Of a stretch of 64,000 nucleotides of DNA, positions 7,880 through 16,365 are shown in pieces. How positions within the stretch are numbered: the stretch's first letter is position 1; each line of letters starts with the position of its first letter. The stretch comes from Pseudomonas triticifolii (GTDB taxonomy: Bacteria > Pseudomonadota > Gammaproteobacteria > Pseudomonadales > Pseudomonadaceae). The notes below the pieces were generated by a model. It saw nothing but the letters and a program-made list of their open reading frames with translations, ran no database searches and was not told where the DNA came from. A program made the position numbers and the translations under genes. The DNA lies in the NCBI RefSeq assembly GCF_014358015.1, contig NZ_JACONV010000001.1:372001-436000 (forward strand), given 5' to 3'.

Positions 7880-9127
7880 ATGATCACCATCACGTTGATT
7901 AACACCCTGATCATTACCACGGCGGTGGTCGTTCATTACGAATGCCTGCTGCGCCTGAACCTGCTGATGCCCCGGCTCAATCTCTGGCATCGCTTCAGAA
8001 TGGTCTTCGGGGTGTTGGGGGCCCTGATCGCCCATGCCATTGAAGTCTGGATATTTGCGCTGGGTTACTACCTGATGAACCGTTCTGAAACGTTGGGGCG
8101 TCTGGACGGCGAGTTCGACGGCAGCTTCATGGACTCGGTATATTTTTCGTTCACCACCTTCACCACCATTGGTTTTGGCGATATCACCCCGAGCGGTCCC
8201 CTCAAGTACCTGACCGGGCTGGAAGCGCTTACCGGGCTGGTGCTGATCACCTGGACCGCCTCGTTTCTGTTCATCGAGATGCAGAAGTACTGGGGCACCA
8301 AGGCATTGCCTTCTCAAGTGCACCCAAATGATTCGTCTGGAAAGTCGCATCGACTGGTGCCTAAAGCGTCTTTACCTGACAAACCTCAATGTTTGATTTC
8401 CCAGCGAGCGCTCAATGATCAAGGTGTGGCTCAGGGTGATCGGGCCGCTCGCCATTGCCTGCAGCCAAAGGGATTGACCATGAGTGACTTGACGTTGCGC
8501 CGAAGCATTCTGGATGAACTTGAGTTTTTACCGCACATAGATGCCGCTGCTATTGGCGTCAGCATTGAGAACGGCGTTGTCATCCTGCATGGCCATGTGG
8601 GTACCTACGCGGAAAAAATCGCTGCAGAACGGGCCGTCAAGCGCGTCAAAGGCGTGCGGGCCATCGCCGAAGAACTGAAAGTGCGGGTAAACCGTGTACA
8701 GGGGCTCGATGACGAGGTGATCGCCTCGCGATGCCTGGAGCTGATGCGCTGGAACAGTGTGGTTCCCGACGAACAGATCAAGATCAAAGTGCAGCAGGGC
8801 TGGGTTACGCTTGAGGGCGACGTCGAGTGGCAATACCAGAAAGAAGCGGCGCAAAACGCGATCCAGAAACTGGACGGCGTCGTGGGCCTCGACAATCTGC
8901 TGGTCATAAAACCCAAAGTCGACAGTCAAGACATCAAGAGGCTTATCGAGGAAGCGCTGTCGAGAAGTTCGGAACTGGACCCCACCAGAATCCGCGTCTG
9001 CGCCGACGGTAATCAGGTCAAGCTTGAAGGAACCGTTCACCGATGGCGTGAGCGCAAAGCAGTCGAACATATTGCCTGGGCGGTACCCGGCGTCAAGCAC
9101 GTAGAAAACCATCTGCTGATCACTTGA
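7880..9127 (+). CDS. Potassium channel fused in frame to a triple-BON-domain protein
   Basis: One open frame of 415 codons joins two usually separate proteins. Residues 1-155 form an ion channel: hydrophobic segments near 1-25 and 40-65, a pore helix with the K+ filter TTIGFGD, and a last membrane segment near 120-145. Residues about 155-200 are an irregular linker that reads like translated intergenic DNA. Residues 201-415 are three consecutive BON domains (about 205-265, 275-335, 345-415), otherwise typical of a free OsmY-like protein starting MSDLTLRR. ATG 7880 has GGAGAG upstream; the frame extends to 7805 without support. An internal ATG at 8480 with its own ribosome site suggests the BON part may also be made separately. 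Either a real fusion or two genes that lost the separating stop. Confidence 0.8.
   Translation: MITITLINTLIITTAVVVHYECLLRLNLLMPRLNLWHRFRMVFGVLGALIAHAIEVWIFALGYYLMNRSETLGRLDGEFDGSFMDSVYFSFTTFTTIGFGDITPSGPLKYLTGLEALTGLVLITWTASFLFIEMQKYWGTKALPSQVHPNDSSGKSHRLVPKASLPDKPQCLISQRALNDQGVAQGDRAARHCLQPKGLTMSDLTLRRSILDELEFLPHIDAAAIGVSIENGVVILHGHVGTYAEKIAAERAVKRVKGVRAIAEELKVRVNRVQGLDDEVIASRCLELMRWNSVVPDEQIKIKVQQGWVTLEGDVEWQYQKEAAQNAIQKLDGVVGLDNLLVIKPKVDSQDIKRLIEEALSRSSELDPTRIRVCADGNQVKLEGTVHRWRERKAVEHIAWAVPGVKHVENHLLIT
8468..8482 (+). promoter_or_regulatory. Internal ribosome site and ATG for the BON-domain part
   Basis: AAGGGA followed 6 nt later by ATG (8480) lies inside the channel-BON reading frame, exactly where a stand-alone 215-aa BON protein (8480-9127) would begin. 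It decides whether the second half can be translated on its own. Confidence 0.55.
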
Positions 9128-9343
9128 CGGGACGCCGCACGGTATTGCGCACGGGTTATAGAGTCGGTTTTCCTGTGGATGACCTTGCTGCGGTTTCGCT
9201 TCAGTCTCTCTTCTTGAGCACCGTCAGTCGTTAACGCGACCGGCTGTCTCTTAATCCTGTCAGCGGACGGGTATTAACCCTGCCTCGCGCTGATGGGGCT
9301 AGGCTGCAATGGGCAAGCCTATCGCTCAGCCGGAGTTCTTCTT

Positions 9344-9910
9344 ATGTCCCACAAAGCAAACATCAAGCACTTCAATGATGAAATCGAGGACCTGACCGGC
9401 GATTACTGGATCGAGACCTTACGGGATGGAACGACGATGCTCATTCGCGAGTTGGCGGACAAGGATCGCGACCGCGATTTCACTTTCTTCAATAATCTGG
9501 GTAAGGGCATTCCGCACTTTCGATTTCTGGGAACCTTCAGCGAACTGAAGAAGGTCCACGATCAGTTGATGGACGTCGACTTGCAGAATCGTGTGGCCTA
9601 CATCGCGCTGGTCCTCGAAGACACCAAGCTCGTTGAAATCGGCGCAGCACGCTACGGGGCTTTTGAGCATGACGCGCATTGCGAGTTTGCTGTAGCCGTG
9701 TGTGAGCGCTGGCAACGCCGGGGTGTCGCCACAGCCCTGATGCACCATCTTATGGAGACAGCAGCCCGCAAGGGATTCAGCAAAATCTCGTCAATGGACG
9801 CCTCGGCCAACCTGGCCATGGACGGTCTGGCCACGAGCATGGGATTCACCCGAAGGATAGATAACAAACACGGACCGAGGATTTTCCACGAGCGTGTTCT
9901 GGCGGGGTGA
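9344..9910 (+). CDS. GNAT-family N-acetyltransferase
   Basis: A 188-aa protein with a single GNAT fold. The acetyl-CoA pyrophosphate-binding segment ERWQRRGVATALMHHLM matches the R/Q-x-x-G-x-A/G motif A, and the downstream SMDASANLAMDGLATSMGF matches motif B. It transfers acetyl from acetyl-CoA to an amine; the substrate cannot be told from sequence. ATG 9344 has GGAG at 8 nt spacing; an in-frame extension to 9293 has no good ribosome site. It follows the channel-BON gene after a 216-bp gap in which I see nothing definite, and it closes the stress island. A role in stress-linked acetylation is only inference from position. Confidence 0.85.
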   Translation: MSHKANIKHFNDEIEDLTGDYWIETLRDGTTMLIRELADKDRDRDFTFFNNLGKGIPHFRFLGTFSELKKVHDQLMDVDLQNRVAYIALVLEDTKLVEIGAARYGAFEHDAHCEFAVAVCERWQRRGVATALMHHLMETAARKGFSKISSMDASANLAMDGLATSMGFTRRIDNKHGPRIFHERVLAG

Positions 9911-10002
9911 ATCCGGCAACAACATGATCAAGCCGCCCGTATGCGCCTGGTTTCAGCGCGCTTCAATCAAGTCGATTGAGTGGTGAGGGGTAGGCAGTTA
10001 TG

Positions 10003-10037
10003 TCGCGAGCTTTTCAGTCTCGCCGAAAAGCTCGCGA
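10003..10037. terminator. Strong hairpin between convergent genes
   Basis: Perfect 13-bp arms (TCGCGAGCTTTTC at 10003-10015 and its complement at 10025-10037) enclose a 9-nt loop. It lies between the GNAT gene and the leftward oxidoreductase stop at 10046. There is no U-run on either side, so it may act as a bidirectional terminator or an RNA 3' end stabiliser. Confidence 0.55.
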
Positions 10038-10045
10038 ATTCATGA

Positions 10046-11062
10046 TCAGTCGAACTCGATCAGTACCTTACCGACATGCTCGGCAGCCGCGAAATACGCA
10101 TAGGCAGCAGGGGCATCATCAAACTTGAACGTCTTGGCGATCACCGTCTCGATCCCGTTCGCTTCTATCGCGCGGACGAGGTCGACGAACATCGTGCGAT
10201 TGCCGTTGGCGATCCCCCTGATGGTGACGTTTTTGATGATGAGCGACAGGTAGTCAGGAATGGGCGAATGCTGACCCGGTGTCACACCGATCACTGCAAT
10301 ACGACCATTCACGGCGCTGGCTGCAATGGACTGCCCCAACGTATCCTGACCACCGGTTTCGATGATGATGTCGGCACCAGCATCACCCGTCAGGGCCATC
10401 ACCTGAGCCGCCCAGTCAGGATACCGGTTGTAGTTGATTGTGATGTCGGCACCCAACTCACGTGCGATTTCCAGCTTTTTATCACTCGATGAGGTAATAG
10501 CCACTCGCGCACCGTGAAGCTTGGCTAATTTCAACGCAGCCAACGCCACCCCACCCGTCCCAAGGCAAAGGACAAGATCGCCAGGCTTGACCTTGCAGAC
10601 TTCGAAGAGCGCATTCCAGGCTGTAAGGCCCGCTGATGCCAGTGCTGCAACGTCTTTGTCGGCCAAGGCGTCAGGTACGCGGATCAATGCGTTGGCAGGC
10701 AATAGAACCTTCTCGGCCAGCCAGCCGTCATGAGTGACGCCGACGTCATGGGCAAAGACGCTGCCACGAAACTCACCCTCCAGCCAGCCAGGGAAATGGC
10801 CGCAGATGACCCGGTCGCCTATTTTGACTTCACTCACACCCTCGCCTACCGAGATAACCTCTCCCACGCCTTCTGACATAGGAATACGATCAGGTGCCTG
10901 CAGGGCACCGTAAACCCCACGCAGGATTTGAACATCCCGACTTATGAGGCTCACCAGGCGCGGAGCAACGATGGCCTCTCCTGGCCCCGCCAACGGCTCG
11001 GGACGGGTAGTTGCGGTCAGCGAACCCAGGCCTTGCTGGTTCCCGATCTGAAAAGCTTTCAT
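10046..11062 (-). CDS. Zinc-type alcohol dehydrogenase-like / quinone oxidoreductase-like protein
   Basis: A 338-aa medium-chain dehydrogenase/reductase. The Rossmann motif LGTGGVALAALKLAK lies near residues 155-170, followed by a second half typical of NAD(P)-dependent oxidoreductases. The first half lacks the GHE-type catalytic zinc motif and the four-Cys structural lobe, so it belongs to the zinc-independent quinone-oxidoreductase-like branch. The substrate is unknown. ATG 11062 follows AGGA at 8 nt; an upstream extension to 11113 is unsupported. It lies 240 bp after the FAD oxidoreductase gene on the same strand and could be the last member of that cluster or a separate unit. Confidence 0.85.
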   Translation of the reverse strand: MKAFQIGNQQGLGSLTATTRPEPLAGPGEAIVAPRLVSLISRDVQILRGVYGALQAPDRIPMSEGVGEVISVGEGVSEVKIGDRVICGHFPGWLEGEFRGSVFAHDVGVTHDGWLAEKVLLPANALIRVPDALADKDVAALASAGLTAWNALFEVCKVKPGDLVLCLGTGGVALAALKLAKLHGARVAITSSSDKKLEIARELGADITINYNRYPDWAAQVMALTGDAGADIIIETGGQDTLGQSIAASAVNGRIAVIGVTPGQHSPIPDYLSLIIKNVTIRGIANGNRTMFVDLVRAIEANGIETVIAKTFKFDDAPAAYAYFAAAEHVGKVLIEFD

Positions 11063-11302
11063 CACATGAGTCCTTGTATCGGTGTGCGGAGGACGACACG
11101 TGTCGCACTTCAAAAAATATGGCGACAGTGCAGTCTCTGATCCAGGTGTTCACGACTCATCCTACACGAGATGTTTTCTTGGGGCAGGACCGCGATAACG
11201 GCATCGCCATCGCATAGCAAACTGCGAGAAATCCCAAAGCCGTATCCGCATCCGCAGACCTGCACATCCCTGAATACGCCAGCCTCTGCGCTTGGCGTCG
11301 CT

Positions 11303-12628
11303 TCAAAAGTCAGCCACCTTCCCCCACGCAGAACGTTTGAACCGATCAGGATGATAGGGCTTCGGATCAACGATAGGTGCCACGCCGCTGACGATGTCGG
11401 CAATCAAATGCCCTGCGCCTGGACCGATCCCGAAGCCGTGTCCACTGAACCCGGCAGCAAGGATCAGGCCTGGCAGGCTGGCCATTTCGCCAATGCCGGG
11501 AACGCCGTCAGGTGTGCTGTCCACGTAACCCGCCCAGGCCGCCTTGATGGACGACTCTCTTAGCGCCGGAACCAGCTCCTGAGCCCGCTTGTAGGTCAGC
11601 GCGACAGCAGACGCATCGGCGGTGGGGTCGAGAATTCGCATCTTTTCCATCGGCGTCGGTTGGTCAAGACTCCAGCGTTTCCAGCCTTCATGGCCTGCAC
11701 GCATACCCTCCAGCCCACCGGGTGCAAGGTTTCGCCACCGGCGATGAAACATAGGCAGGAACTGCGGGGAGAAACGGAGCAGTTGTGGCGTTGGGTCGAC
11801 GCGCCCTCTCCCGCTGATAGCAAGCGTGTAGCTGCCGTCAAAGCGGCGTGTCATGGATACGTTGGTGGTGTGCAGCGCGCTGGGGATTTCATCGTTGGGT
11901 GCAGTGACCGACAGCACGGTCTGGCGAATAGTGGCCTGTGGAAAGCGAATGCCGTACTGGCGGCAGAACGATGACGCCCATGCACCAGCCGAGAGCACCG
12001 CAAGCCGTGTGCGGATCACACCTTTTTCAGTCACCACTCCGGACAATCGACCGGCCTGGGTCTCGATACCTCGTACCGCGCAGCCCTGATGCACCGTACC
12101 GCCCAGCGCCATGATGGCTCGTGCGACCGCAGGGGCTGCGCGGGATGGATCGGCAATACCGTCGGTGGGTGAAAAAACGCCCCCTTTCCATTGCCGGCCA
12201 GTCGCCCGGCCTCGCTCAGCAGCCTGTTGTGCAGTGAGCGTATGAGTCTCGACACCGACCGTACGGGCAAAATCCCCCCAGCGCGCCCAGCCGGCGATCT
12301 CCTTTTCGTCATTGCTGAGGTAAAGCAGACCACATCGGGTAAAGCCCGTCTGCTCGCCGGTTTCCACACCAAACTGCTCCCACAACTCCAGGCTTTTGGT
12401 GGCCATGGGCAATTCGCGTGCATCGCGGTTCTGCTGACGACACCAGCCCCAGTTACGGCTCGATTGCTCCGCCCCGATACGACCTTTTTCGACCAGGGCG
12501 ACTTTCATGCCGCGTTTGGCCAGATAGTAGGCGGTAAACGAACCGATGATGCCGCCGCCGATCACGACCACATCAGCGTCCGCAGGCAGTTCGGGCGACG
12601 TTTCTACAGCAGTTAAAGGCGCTGGCAT
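11303..12628 (-). CDS. FAD-dependent amine/amino-acid oxidoreductase (DAO family)
   Basis: A 441-aa protein of the D-amino-acid oxidase/glycine oxidase/DadA superfamily. VVIGGGIIGSFTAYYLAKRG near residues 20-39 is the FAD-binding dinucleotide fold, and GHGFGIGPGAGHLIADI near the C-terminus is the second FAD contact typical of the family. Such enzymes oxidise a C-N bond of amino acids or N-methyl amines to an imine, which hydrolyses to an aldehyde or keto acid. ATG 12628 has AAGGAA upstream; the longer GTG start at 12661 is less likely. It follows the HAD gene by 110 bp and likely works on a product of the kinase/PLP enzyme steps encoded upstream. Confidence 0.88.
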   Translation of the reverse strand: MPAPLTAVETSPELPADADVVVIGGGIIGSFTAYYLAKRGMKVALVEKGRIGAEQSSRNWGWCRQQNRDARELPMATKSLELWEQFGVETGEQTGFTRCGLLYLSNDEKEIAGWARWGDFARTVGVETHTLTAQQAAERGRATGRQWKGGVFSPTDGIADPSRAAPAVARAIMALGGTVHQGCAVRGIETQAGRLSGVVTEKGVIRTRLAVLSAGAWASSFCRQYGIRFPQATIRQTVLSVTAPNDEIPSALHTTNVSMTRRFDGSYTLAISGRGRVDPTPQLLRFSPQFLPMFHRRWRNLAPGGLEGMRAGHEGWKRWSLDQPTPMEKMRILDPTADASAVALTYKRAQELVPALRESSIKAAWAGYVDSTPDGVPGIGEMASLPGLILAAGFSGHGFGIGPGAGHLIADIVSGVAPIVDPKPYHPDRFKRSAWGKVADF

Positions 12629-12738
12629 GCTTTGGGTATTCCTTCGGGACGGTAAAGGCACAGTCGATGTTCATCAAGAAGGACCAGGTTTGATATCGAC
12701 CCGGCCTGCCTGCTTGTAGCGTTGAAAGTCCGCAGGCG

Positions 12739-13407
12739 TCAGAGGCCGACCAAACTTGGCAGTCCGCCAATGTCGGGAATCTGGTGATAGCCGAAGGCGG
12801 CGTTTGCGGGCTGTTCATGCCCACGGGCAACAAAAGCCTTGTGCTTGATCTTCATGTCATGGGCCGACATCAAGTCGTAACGAAAGCTTGAAGACACGTG
12901 CAAGACATCCTCTGGCCCACAGCCGAGGCTATCAAGCATGTACTCGAAAGCAGCGAGGCGCGGCTTGTACGCCTGGGCTTGCTGGGCGGTAAAGACTTTA
13001 TGGAAGGGAGCCCCCAGTTTGTCGACGTTGGACATGATCTGCTCGTCCATGGCGTTCGAGAAGATCACCAACGGAATCTTGTCGGCAATTTTCGCAAGCC
13101 CGGCCGGCACGTCGGCATGCGGGCCCCAGGTCGGCACAGCATCGTAATACACCTGACCTTCGCCCCGGTATTCGATGCCCCAGCGCTTGCAGGTGCGTGC
13201 CAGGGCAGTCTTGAGGATCTCGCCATAAGGTTGCCAGTCGCCCATGACCTGATCGAGACGGTAGGCGGCGAAGTCCTTGATGAACTGATCCATCCGCTCA
13301 GAGGAGACGCGGTCGGCAAACAACTCTCGCGTCAGGGCTGCCGTCTTGAAGTTGGTCAAGGTACCGTAGCAGTCGAAGGTAATGTATTTGGGGCGAAGAA
13401 AGCTCAT
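12739..13407 (-). CDS. HAD-superfamily hydrolase, haloacid dehalogenase type II-like
   Basis: A 222-aa cytoplasmic protein with the HAD nucleophile motif FDCYGTL (Asp at residue 12), the motif II Ser in IFSNAMDEQ, the motif III Lys in AYKPRL, and a motif IV region VSSSFRYDLM. The layout resembles L-2-haloacid dehalogenases, but the SSN-type substrate-pocket motif of true dehalogenases reads SSS here, so the substrate may not be halogenated; a phosphatase role is possible. ATG 13407 has AGGA upstream. It sits between the PLP-enzyme gene and the FAD oxidase gene, all leftward, so a shared catabolic pathway is likely. The substrate is unknown. Confidence 0.82.
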   Translation of the reverse strand: MSFLRPKYITFDCYGTLTNFKTAALTRELFADRVSSERMDQFIKDFAAYRLDQVMGDWQPYGEILKTALARTCKRWGIEYRGEGQVYYDAVPTWGPHADVPAGLAKIADKIPLVIFSNAMDEQIMSNVDKLGAPFHKVFTAQQAQAYKPRLAAFEYMLDSLGCGPEDVLHVSSSFRYDLMSAHDMKIKHKAFVARGHEQPANAAFGYHQIPDIGGLPSLVGL

Positions 13408-13513
13408 GAATGCAGTCCTGAGTGAAGAGTGAAGTCATAACGAGGCAAGCAACGACTGGGGACCAGAGCGCCTGTGCTGCATGGATTTATTACACCACCA
13501 TGAAGCCATGCAT

Positions 13514-13555
13514 AAACGGTTGAAAGTGCGGACTTTCTGGTACGAAACACCGTTT
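13514..13555. promoter_or_regulatory. Nested inverted repeat upstream of the HAD gene
   Basis: AAACGGT (13514-13520) pairs with ACCGTTT (13549-13555), and inside it GAAAGT (13522-13527) pairs with ACTTTC (13532-13537). It lies in the 195-bp gap between the PLP-enzyme stop and the HAD start. It may be an operator, an RNA hairpin or a weak terminator; there is no U-run. Confidence 0.35.
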
Positions 13556-13602
13556 AACAGGCTTGCCCCGGCAGACTTTGCTGACGAGGCAGGCCGGTGT
13601 TT

Positions 13603-14958
13603 TCACAGTGCGCGGAACGCGTTTTCCAGCGCATCGAGCAGGCGACCCGCTTCTCGTTCAGTCCATATCAAGGGAGGACGGATCTTCAGAATGCTCGCCT
13701 GCGGGCCGGTGGCGGAGATCAGCACGCGTTGTTCGCGCAAATGGTTGACCAGTTGCAGCGCAGTCTTCATGTCCGGGATCTTGCTCGCCCGGTCAGTGAC
13801 CAGTTCCACTGCGAAGTACATACCGGTGCCGCGCACATCGCCGATCTGTTCATATCGACGTGCCAGGTCTTTCAGGCCGGCCAGTATCAGGCCTCCGATC
13901 CGGTTGGCATTGAGCATGAGCTGCTCTTCCTGGATAACGTCGAACGTTGCCTGTGCCGCAGCAATCGCGACACTGTTGCCGCCAAAGGTATTGAAATAAC
14001 GCATGTCGCGTCCAAATCCGGCAACCACTTCGGGGTGCACCATCAAGCCTGCCACGGGGTAGCCGTTACCCATCGGTTTGCCCATGGTGATGATGTCCGG
14101 TACGACGCCGTGACGTTGATGCCCCCAGAAGTGTGTTCCGCTACGGCCAAACCCCGACTGAACCTCGTCGGCGATAAACAGACCACCGGCTTTGCGCACG
14201 ACCTCGGCGATCGGGGCGAATAGGTCCACCGGATCACAGAACACGCCGTCGGACGAAAACAGGCAGTCGGCAATGAACGCCGCCACCCCGCCGCCATGAC
14301 GTTGAATGTCCTGAATCTGCGCCGAGACCTGATCCGCCATGTAGCGACCCAGCGCTTCACGCGGGATACGATAGGAATCGGGCGCTGGCACGCAGCGAAC
14401 GTAGGGATCAAGCCTGGCATTGGCTCCCAGCGAAGGTGAAAACGCAGCCACGGTTGCAGAGTTGCCGTGGTAAGCCTCCGAGGTCACGATAACGCCGGTG
14501 TTACCGGTGTGATGACGTGCAATACGGATGGCCAGGTCATTGGCTTCCGAACCGCTGCAGGTAAACATGAGGTGCCCGTCAGCCCCCATCTCACCGTCAG
14601 CCGTGGCACGCAGCTGCTCGGCGTAATCCAGAATGCCGTCCTGCATGTAGCGTGTGTGGCTGCACAGAATGCCCATCTGCTCGGTTATCGCTGCGATCAC
14701 CCGAGGATGGCAGTGCCCGACCGAGACCACATTGTTGTAGGCGTCCAGGTACTCATTGCCTTGCTTGTCGTAAAGGTAAGCGCCCTTGCCGCGCACCACA
14801 CCCACGGGCTCGTTGTAGAACAATCGGTAGGCCGGACCCAACAGGTTGGCCCTTCGCTGAATGTGCTCGCGTGCCGCGGCATCCAGGTGATCAAGATGGG
14901 CAGGATTGAATCCGTTGGGCATGTCACCACGGACAGCCTCGATTTTTACATTGCTCAT
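13603..14958 (-). CDS. Class III PLP-dependent aminotransferase/phospho-lyase
   Basis: A 451-aa fold-type I PLP enzyme. The class III features are visible: SGSEANDLAIRIARHHTG (cofactor phosphate site), FIADEVQSGFGRSG with the PLP-contacting Asp, and ITMGKPMGNGYPV with the Schiff-base Lys. The sequence, and its pairing with an APH-type kinase gene 24 bp upstream, fit the ethanolamine-phosphate/5-phosphohydroxylysine phospho-lyase branch. Those enzymes eliminate phosphate from a phosphorylated amino alcohol to give an aldehyde and ammonia. A plain omega-aminotransferase remains possible. It starts at ATG 14958 with only a weak GTGAG ribosome site, so it may be translationally linked to the kinase gene. 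Confidence 0.87.
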   Translation of the reverse strand: MSNVKIEAVRGDMPNGFNPAHLDHLDAAAREHIQRRANLLGPAYRLFYNEPVGVVRGKGAYLYDKQGNEYLDAYNNVVSVGHCHPRVIAAITEQMGILCSHTRYMQDGILDYAEQLRATADGEMGADGHLMFTCSGSEANDLAIRIARHHTGNTGVIVTSEAYHGNSATVAAFSPSLGANARLDPYVRCVPAPDSYRIPREALGRYMADQVSAQIQDIQRHGGGVAAFIADCLFSSDGVFCDPVDLFAPIAEVVRKAGGLFIADEVQSGFGRSGTHFWGHQRHGVVPDIITMGKPMGNGYPVAGLMVHPEVVAGFGRDMRYFNTFGGNSVAIAAAQATFDVIQEEQLMLNANRIGGLILAGLKDLARRYEQIGDVRGTGMYFAVELVTDRASKIPDMKTALQLVNHLREQRVLISATGPQASILKIRPPLIWTEREAGRLLDALENAFRAL

Positions 14959-14982
14959 TTAATACTCACTCACTTGTGTGAA

Positions 14983-16068
14983 TTAATCGGCGAACGACAT
15001 CAGCAGTTCTGACAGGTGCGACGGTGAACGGCTGAGCATCCAGTCGAGCTGCGCCCAGCCTGGCGCTGCGTTCCGCAGAATGTAGGCACTGTTTTGCGGG
15101 AAGAGCTGCGATCGCCATGTGGTGAGCAACGCTCTGGCCACCAGGCGTGCCATGGCCAGGTGCGGGATGAGGGAGAGTTCTTCAGCGGTCAGGTCGGCGA
15201 CGCGCAGATACCCCGTCAAGAGATCTTTGGCCGGCGCGAAGATATCGGCCTCGTTATCCACGCTTACGATGGCCAGCTGGTTCATCATGGCCGTAGATAC
15301 GTCGATCGCGATGGCGGTCTTGACCGTATCGCCGAAGTCAATGATTCCACTGACACACTGCTGCTGGTGCGCATCGACCACGATGTTTGAAGTGTTGAAA
15401 TCGTTATGCAGCACCTGCTTTCTAGAGCCGGCGATGCGTTCCTCGATGTCGAAAAAACGCACCAGCCCCTTCTCCAGGTGTTGGCGGCGTTGCGGCTCGG
15501 CGACACACCTCATCAGTGGTTCAAGCATGCCGAGATTCTGGACGTCCCAACACACCTTGCGAGACTCTGCCGGATGAGAAAAATCTGCGGTGGCCAGGCG
15601 CAGGTGAGCCAGCAGTTCACCAATGCGCTCGCGGCCTTGCGCATTCATCGTGGTTTTATCCAGCGGCGTTCCCGGAAGGAAGCTCATCAGCCGGACGTGC
15701 CGTGACTCTCCGTGCTGCGTTGTCACCTGCGTCAGGTAGTGGCCATCAAGCGACTGATAAACCCGAGAGATCGGAAGCTGCGGAGCCTTGCGCTCGATAT
15801 GCCGCAGCACTTCGATTTGCAGGGAAAGCTCCTGCGTTGCCTCCTGAGGGTTGGCGATTTTAAGAACGCAGGATTGGCCGCTTTTAGTGTCGCATCGAAA
15901 CGTATCGTCTTTCTCCGTCGCAAATCGTGTCAGAACAGCATCGATCCCGAACAGGTTCTTGAGAATTCGCCCTCCCTCTTCCTGCGAAACCGCCGTGAAA
16001 GGAGCCGCCAGGTCTCCTTGCAGGCTCTTGAGGCCATCGCTGATTGTATCTTTCCGAATCACTTGCAT
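14983..16068 (-). CDS. APH-family small-molecule kinase (hydroxylysine-kinase-like)
   Basis: A 361-aa aminoglycoside-phosphotransferase/choline-kinase fold protein. The Brenner motif reads LHNDFNTSNIVVD (catalytic Asp and Asn), followed by the metal-binding GIIDFGD. The N-lobe Lys is in CVLKIANPQ. This family phosphorylates hydroxyl groups of small molecules. Being directly upstream of a phospho-lyase-type PLP enzyme, it probably phosphorylates an amino alcohol or hydroxy amino acid (for example hydroxylysine) that the next enzyme then splits. ATG 16068 has GGAG at 8 nt; the extension to 16092 is less likely. It is the promoter-proximal gene of the leftward cluster and is divergent from the GntR regulator. 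Confidence 0.85.
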   Translation of the reverse strand: MQVIRKDTISDGLKSLQGDLAAPFTAVSQEEGGRILKNLFGIDAVLTRFATEKDDTFRCDTKSGQSCVLKIANPQEATQELSLQIEVLRHIERKAPQLPISRVYQSLDGHYLTQVTTQHGESRHVRLMSFLPGTPLDKTTMNAQGRERIGELLAHLRLATADFSHPAESRKVCWDVQNLGMLEPLMRCVAEPQRRQHLEKGLVRFFDIEERIAGSRKQVLHNDFNTSNIVVDAHQQQCVSGIIDFGDTVKTAIAIDVSTAMMNQLAIVSVDNEADIFAPAKDLLTGYLRVADLTAEELSLIPHLAMARLVARALLTTWRSQLFPQNSAYILRNAAPGWAQLDWMLSRSPSHLSELLMSFAD

Positions 16069-16260
16069 CGCTGAACTCCAGGCCTTGAGCAAGCCCTGTA
16101 CTGCGGCTCTCGATGCCTAGATATTGTGCTACAACTTTTTAAATTGAAAGATGATCAAGCAGATTTTTTACGGGATTCGTATGAATAAAGCTCAAAAAGC
16201 TTGATATATAACTGTTTTATATGGGGAAAATATTTTCATTTTTTTAGATCGAGCTTGTAG

Positions 16261-16273
16261 ATTGTTGGACAAT
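16261..16273. promoter_or_regulatory. Putative GntR/FCD operator
   Basis: ATTGT-TGG-ACAAT is a perfect 5-bp dyad with a 3-nt centre, the layout known for FCD-type GntR operators (TTGT-N3-ACAA). It lies in the AT-rich 297-bp gap between the kinase gene and the divergent GntR gene, so it could control both. Confidence 0.5.
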
Positions 16274-16365
16274 TATTCAAATGATCAGGCCGGCATCTGG
16301 CACGACGTTGTCAAACCGTATTAGAATCGGCGCTTGGCAGAGCCTCCACTTTGGTCTTGTATAAA

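Noticed and set aside
11114..11302. Small gene between the two oxidoreductases
   Set aside because: Open frames on both strands here are short and overlap neighbours; none has a convincing start.
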